NCBI GenBank assembly: GCA_913043285.1
Contig: CAJWML010000003.1
Location: 248,001 to 312,000, forward strand
Direction of reading: 5' to 3'
Source: CAKZNE01 sp002695025
GTDB lineage: Bacteria; Bacteroidota; Bacteroidia; Flavobacteriales; Schleiferiaceae
DNA: 64,000 bases
Program-made: the position numbers and the translations under genes
Shown: one piece after another, positions 60,738 through 64,000 of the stretch
How positions within the stretch are numbered: the stretch's first letter is position 1
How the letters are laid out: every line of letters starts with the position of its first letter
The notes under the pieces: generated by a model
What the model saw: the letters and a program-made list of their open reading frames with translations, nothing else
What the model was told of the DNA's origin: nothing
Databases searched by the model: none

Positions 60738-61520
60738 TTAAAAACGCTGGAGGTTAGTGATAATCAATAAGGTACTGGAAACAATGGTAAGTACGGACGC
60801 TATGGTAGCAAAACCCGTGGTACCAATACCCCATGATTTGGCTGGCAAAGGCTTAACATTAATAACATCATTAGGCAGGATGTAGAAATATGGGCTTTCC
60901 ACCACTCCCCTGTCAGTAAGATCAACCTCGTAAAATTTAACACTTCCTTCTACCTGACGCATGATCTGAACGGAAGTTCTGTCACCCACCAGGCTTATAT
61001 CGCCACCTACCGCCAGGGCTTCAAAAATATTTACCTGGTTCTGGTAAATAGTATATTTACCCGGGCCTGAAACCTCTCCAATAAGGGTAAAACGCACACC
61101 TGCCAACTGGACGGTAACGTTCAATACTTCATTCTGAAAATAATTGGAGAGCTTGGAAAGAACCATCTTCTTTATACTCTCCGTATTCATTCCTAAAACA
61201 TACATTTTTCCTAAAACCGGCAGGTCAATATTCCCATCTATATCTACGGTATAACCATTCAAATAGAACATAAGATCCCCTCCGTTCTGGTTTACCTGGG
61301 TGGTGGAAGTTATGTTGAACATATTACTCACCTCCGGGTTAAAACTGCGAATGGCTATGTTAAGGATGTCATTAACCTGTACTTCGTATCTGGAATTGGC
61401 GTAATTTAATCGCAAAGAATCCACATTGGCAGATTCGCTTTGCAGGTAGGTTAGCTTTTTTCTGGGTATACAAGAACCCAGAAGCAGGATACTTATGAAA
61501 AATATAAAAATCTTCTTCAT
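60738..61520 (-). CDS. wza: Polysaccharide export lipoprotein (Wza-like)
   Basis: 260 residues from the ATG at 61520. Signal MKKIFIFFISILLLGSC with lipobox LGSC (Cys17). Poly_export domain YEVQVNDILNIAIRSFN near 50, then SLBB-like LIGEVSGPGKYTIYQNQVNIFEALAVGGD, and a C-terminal TM segment ASVLTIVSSTLLIITNL. Forms the outer-membrane or trans-envelope channel with Wzc. The promoter at 61550-61557 falls inside the longer open frame (61577), which supports the shorter start. Three nt before the wzc start. Confidence 0.9.
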   Translation of the reverse strand: MKKIFIFFISILLLGSCIPRKKLTYLQSESANVDSLRLNYANSRYEVQVNDILNIAIRSFNPEVSNMFNITSTTQVNQNGGDLMFYLNGYTVDIDGNIDLPVLGKMYVLGMNTESIKKMVLSKLSNYFQNEVLNVTVQLAGVRFTLIGEVSGPGKYTIYQNQVNIFEALAVGGDISLVGDRTSVQIMRQVEGSVKFYEVDLTDRGVVESPYFYILPNDVINVKPLPAKSWGIGTTGFATIASVLTIVSSTLLIITNLQRF

Positions 61521-61549
61521 CAAGGCTGAAGGTTTGAAAAATTCAGGCG

Positions 61550-61557
61550 CAAATATA
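61550..61557 (-). promoter_or_regulatory. Putative wza promoter, -7 box TATATTTG
   Basis: Minus-strand TATATTTG with ATTG (61575-61578) 17 nt upstream in the -33 position. The predicted leader to the ATG at 61520 is about 20 nt. Suggests wza-wzc can be transcribed apart from the cys genes. Confidence 0.55.
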
Positions 61558-61625
61558 GCGTAATAATTAAGGTTCAATAATTATGGTTTCATTAAATAAC
61601 CCCTGAACCAAATATGGTTTTTATG

Positions 61626-62897
61626 CTATAGTTTGATCATTCCTGCGGCCACGGTTTCGTTGGTACCTTCATCAATGAGAATGATACTTCCGGTTGACCG
61701 GTTATCAGAATAATCGTCTACCATCAAGGGTTTAGTGGTTCTCAACCTTACCCTGGCAATGTCATTCATTCCAATTTCCTTATCATCCTCCAGGCGGTGA
61801 AGGGTGTTGATGTTTACCTTATATAATACCTCACTGATCATACAACGGGCCTCATTGCTGGTATGGCGTATGATGTATTTTCCCCGGGGCATGGGACCGC
61901 GCTGATTGAACCAGCAAAGCATAACATCTATATCCTGCAACATATGCGGCTGATTGTTAGGACGCACGATCATATCCCCCCTGCTGATATCAATATCATC
62001 TTCAAGGGTAAAGGAAACAGACATGGGTGAAAACGCCTCTTCAAATTTCGTTTCAAAGCAATGGATTTCCTTGATCTTTGAGCTGAAACCAGAAGGCAAT
62101 ACGGTTACTTCATCCCCAGGTTTAAACACGCCTCCTGCCACACGTCCCGCGTAACCACGGTAATCGTGGTACTTGTCATTATGAGGCCTGATCACCGTTT
62201 GTACCGGAAAACGACAGTCAATATGATTGTGATCACTACCAATGTGAATAGTTTCCAGGGTATGCAAAAGTGTTTCGCCCTGGTACCAATCCATTTTTTC
62301 GGAACGGTTTACCACATTATCACCATGTAGAGCACTGATGGGCACAAAGCGCACATCCTTCACATCCAGTTTGGAAGCAAAGTCCTTATACTCCCCCACC
62401 ACCTTCCTGTAGGCCTGCTCATCATAATCCACCAGGTCCATCTTATTAATACACACCACCAGGTGAGGTATCTGCAATAAGGAAGCAATAAAAGAGTGGC
62501 GGCAGGTTTGCTCAATAACACCATTGCGTACATCCACCAGTATCAAAGCCAGGTTTGCGGTTGACGCCCCGGTTACCATGTTGCGGGTATACTGAATGTG
62601 CCCGGGTGTATCGGCAATAATGAACTTACGCTGTGGAGTGGCGAAATACCGGTAGGCAACGTCAATGGTAATACCCTGCTCCCTTTCATCCTTCAATCCA
62701 TCGGTTACCAGTGACAGGTCCACATGCTGCAGACCACGCTTGGCGCTGCTATGTTCCACGGCATCCAGTTGATCCTCAAAGATGGATTTGGAGTCATACA
62801 GCAACCTCCCTATTAAGGTACTTTTACCGTCATCCACACTTCCGGCTGTAGTGAACCGGAGTAATTGCATATCCAGATAACTATTCTGTTCTGCCAT
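61626..62897 (-). CDS. cysN: Sulfate adenylyltransferase large subunit CysN
   Basis: 423 residues. EF-Tu-like GTPase: TTAGSVDDGKSTLIGRLLYD (G1, residues 16-35), IADTPGHIQYTRNM near 95 (G3), CINKMDLVDYD near 148 (G4), then two beta-barrel domains. With CysD it makes adenosine 5'-phosphosulfate, driven by GTP hydrolysis. No fused APS kinase, which fits the separate cysC. 23 nt after cysD. Confidence 0.95.
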   Translation of the reverse strand: MAEQNSYLDMQLLRFTTAGSVDDGKSTLIGRLLYDSKSIFEDQLDAVEHSSAKRGLQHVDLSLVTDGLKDEREQGITIDVAYRYFATPQRKFIIADTPGHIQYTRNMVTGASTANLALILVDVRNGVIEQTCRHSFIASLLQIPHLVVCINKMDLVDYDEQAYRKVVGEYKDFASKLDVKDVRFVPISALHGDNVVNRSEKMDWYQGETLLHTLETIHIGSDHNHIDCRFPVQTVIRPHNDKYHDYRGYAGRVAGGVFKPGDEVTVLPSGFSSKIKEIHCFETKFEEAFSPMSVSFTLEDDIDISRGDMIVRPNNQPHMLQDIDVMLCWFNQRGPMPRGKYIIRHTSNEARCMISEVLYKVNINTLHRLEDDKEIGMNDIARVRLRTTKPLMVDDYSDNRSTGSIILIDEGTNETVAAGMIKL

Positions 62898-62920
62898 TTT
62901 CTTATTCTTTAAATGCTTTC

Positions 62921-63823
62921 TTAAAAATATCCTTGTTTCTTGCGGTCTTCCATAGAGGTTTCACTACGCTTATCATCCGCACGGTTACCCCGCTCAGTCT
63001 GGCGGGCAGCAGCTACTTCCTCTACAATCTTGGCCAGCGTATCCGCATCAGACTCTACACCTCCGGTAATAGTTATATCGCCCAGGGTACGGAAACGGAT
63101 CATCCTTTTCTCCGGCTTATCGCTATCTTCCAATTTGATATGCTCCGAAACGGGTAACCAGGAATTGTTACGCCAGATAACCTCGCGCTCATGAGCAATA
63201 TACAGGGACGGGATCTCTATATTCTCCATGAGAATATATTGCCAAACATCCATCTCGGTCCAGTTACTGATAGGGAACACCCGGAAGTGCTCTCCCATGT
63301 GTTTTTTACCGTTAAAGAGGTTCCAAAGCTCAGGGCGTTGGTTCTTGGGATCCCACTGCCCGAAATCATCACGATGGGAGAAAAAACGTTCCTTAGCCCG
63401 TGCTTTTTCCTCATCCCTGCGGGCACCACCCATGCAGGCATCAAACTGGTAGTGTTCGATGGTATCCAGCAGTGTAGTGGTTTGCAAGGCATTGCGGCTG
63501 GCATTCTTACCAGTTTCTTCACGCACCCTTCCATCGTCAATGGACTTTTGTACCGAGCCTACTATGAGCTGGCAACCCAGTTTATTGACCAGGTTATCGC
63601 GAAACTCAATAGTTTCAGGAAAGTTATGACCGGTATCGATATGAACCAGCGGAAAAGGTATACGAGCTGGCCAAAAGGCTTTTTTTGCCAGGTGGGTTAA
63701 AACGATAGAGTCTTTACCCCCACTAAACAAAATGGCGGGTTTTTCAAACTGGGCATAAACCTCCCGCATCACAAAGATGGATTCGGCCTCCAGTTCCTTT
63801 AAGTGGGTAAGTGAATACCGCAT
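62921..63823 (-). CDS. cysD: Sulfate adenylyltransferase small subunit CysD
   Basis: 300 residues of the PP-loop family. P-loop ILFSGGKDSIVLTHLA (SGGKDS, 34-39), HIDTGHNFPETIEFRDNL near 72, CMGGARRDEEKARAKERFFS near 130 and FPISNWTEMDVWQYI near 183. It catalyses sulfate adenylation with ATP. One nt after cysC. Confidence 0.95.
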   Translation of the reverse strand: MRYSLTHLKELEAESIFVMREVYAQFEKPAILFSGGKDSIVLTHLAKKAFWPARIPFPLVHIDTGHNFPETIEFRDNLVNKLGCQLIVGSVQKSIDDGRVREETGKNASRNALQTTTLLDTIEHYQFDACMGGARRDEEKARAKERFFSHRDDFGQWDPKNQRPELWNLFNGKKHMGEHFRVFPISNWTEMDVWQYILMENIEIPSLYIAHEREVIWRNNSWLPVSEHIKLEDSDKPEKRMIRFRTLGDITITGGVESDADTLAKIVEEVAAARQTERGNRADDKRSETSMEDRKKQGYF

Positions 63824-63824
63824 T

Positions 63825-64000
63825 TTACTTCAATTTTAATTTATCATTCAAGTGCTCCATAATGGTTTGCACTCCTTCTTCTATACTTTGCAGATGGGTC
63901 TGCACACGGATATCCGGGTCTTCAGGCGCTTCAAAGGGCGCACTGATACCGGTAAAGTTGGATATCTCTCCTGCTCTGGCTTTTTTATACAAGCCTTTTA
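63825..64000 (-). CDS. cysC: Adenylylsulfate kinase CysC, C-terminal part (cut by window end)
   Basis: Open minus-strand frame from the window edge to TAA at 63825-63827; about 57 codons seen. KGLYKKARAGEISNFTGI and SAPFEAPEDPDI are the end motifs of APS kinase, which phosphorylates APS to PAPS. The start and P-loop lie outside. The order cysC-cysD-cysN would supply PAPS for the sulfotransferases in the polysaccharide run. Confidence 0.9.
   Translation of the reverse strand, partial: KGLYKKARAGEISNFTGISAPFEAPEDPDIRVQTHLQSIEEGVQTIMEHLNDKLKLK

Noticed and set aside
61571..61609. GGTTCA ... TGAACC inverted repeat upstream of wza
   Set aside because: Six bases with a 27-nt spacer in AT-rich DNA; likely chance.

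Overview
The window is from a member of the Bacteroidota, most likely a marine Flavobacteriales relative. The evidence is the XrtF exosortase pair, a RemB-like outer-membrane protein, an IcmF-type fused mutase, an UpxY-type NusG paralog, lipoboxes of Bacteroidota style, and promoters that fit the phylum consensus (a -7 box TAnnTTTG, with TATATTTG at three sites). Almost everything is coded on the minus strand. Exceptions are a partial gene at the left edge, a small secreted protein near 4.1-4.5 kb, and an SPFH protein followed by a 50-residue ribbon-helix-helix protein near 9-10 kb. No tRNA, rRNA, CRISPR, IS element or prophage was seen.

Left part (1-19 kb): icmF, a YjjG-like HAD phosphatase, a GNAT/FemAB-like protein, a polysaccharide-deacetylase-like protein, radC, a YceI lipoprotein, the SPFH/RHH pair, a MacAB-type ABC export system (ATPase, two permeases, membrane-fusion protein), then xrtF with its partner, a RemB/Wzi-like barrel and a PglF-type 4,6-dehydratase. 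The dehydratase has its own promoter and a TTG start.

Centre and right (19.2-58.1 kb): one uninterrupted co-directional run of 42 genes, mostly overlapping by 1-17 nt or separated by short gaps, and bounded by strong intrinsic terminators at 19213-19239 and 58215-58253. It begins with a winged-helix/nucleotidyltransferase-like regulator and upxY. It then carries sugar-nucleotide enzymes: UDP-HexNAcA (WbpO/WbpP), a NeuA/B/C set that with PglF/E/D makes a legionaminic-acid-type route, FdtA/FdtB for a 3-amino-3,6-dideoxyhexose, and WlbA/B and a 2-epimerase for diamino-uronic acids. It also has flippase, polymerase, two initiating phosphoglycosyltransferases and many glycosyltransferases. The run contains an unusual modification set: two sulfotransferases, a glucuronyl-C5-epimerase-family protein and a NodB-type deacetylase. 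It also has an unassigned five-gene module (GAPDH-like, D-2-hydroxyacid dehydrogenase, FAH-family, second CMP-transferase, HAD).

Right edge (58.3-64 kb): a tyrosine autokinase (Wzc-like) with a tandem-repeat Tyr-Gly tail, a Wza-like export lipoprotein, and cysN-cysD-cysC (cysC cut by the window end), which would supply the sulfate donor PAPS.

Overall inference: this is the surface-polysaccharide locus of the cell, making an acidic, probably sulfated and epimerised glycan by the Wzx/Wzy/Wzc route. All functional calls rest on reading motifs by eye. No database search was run.
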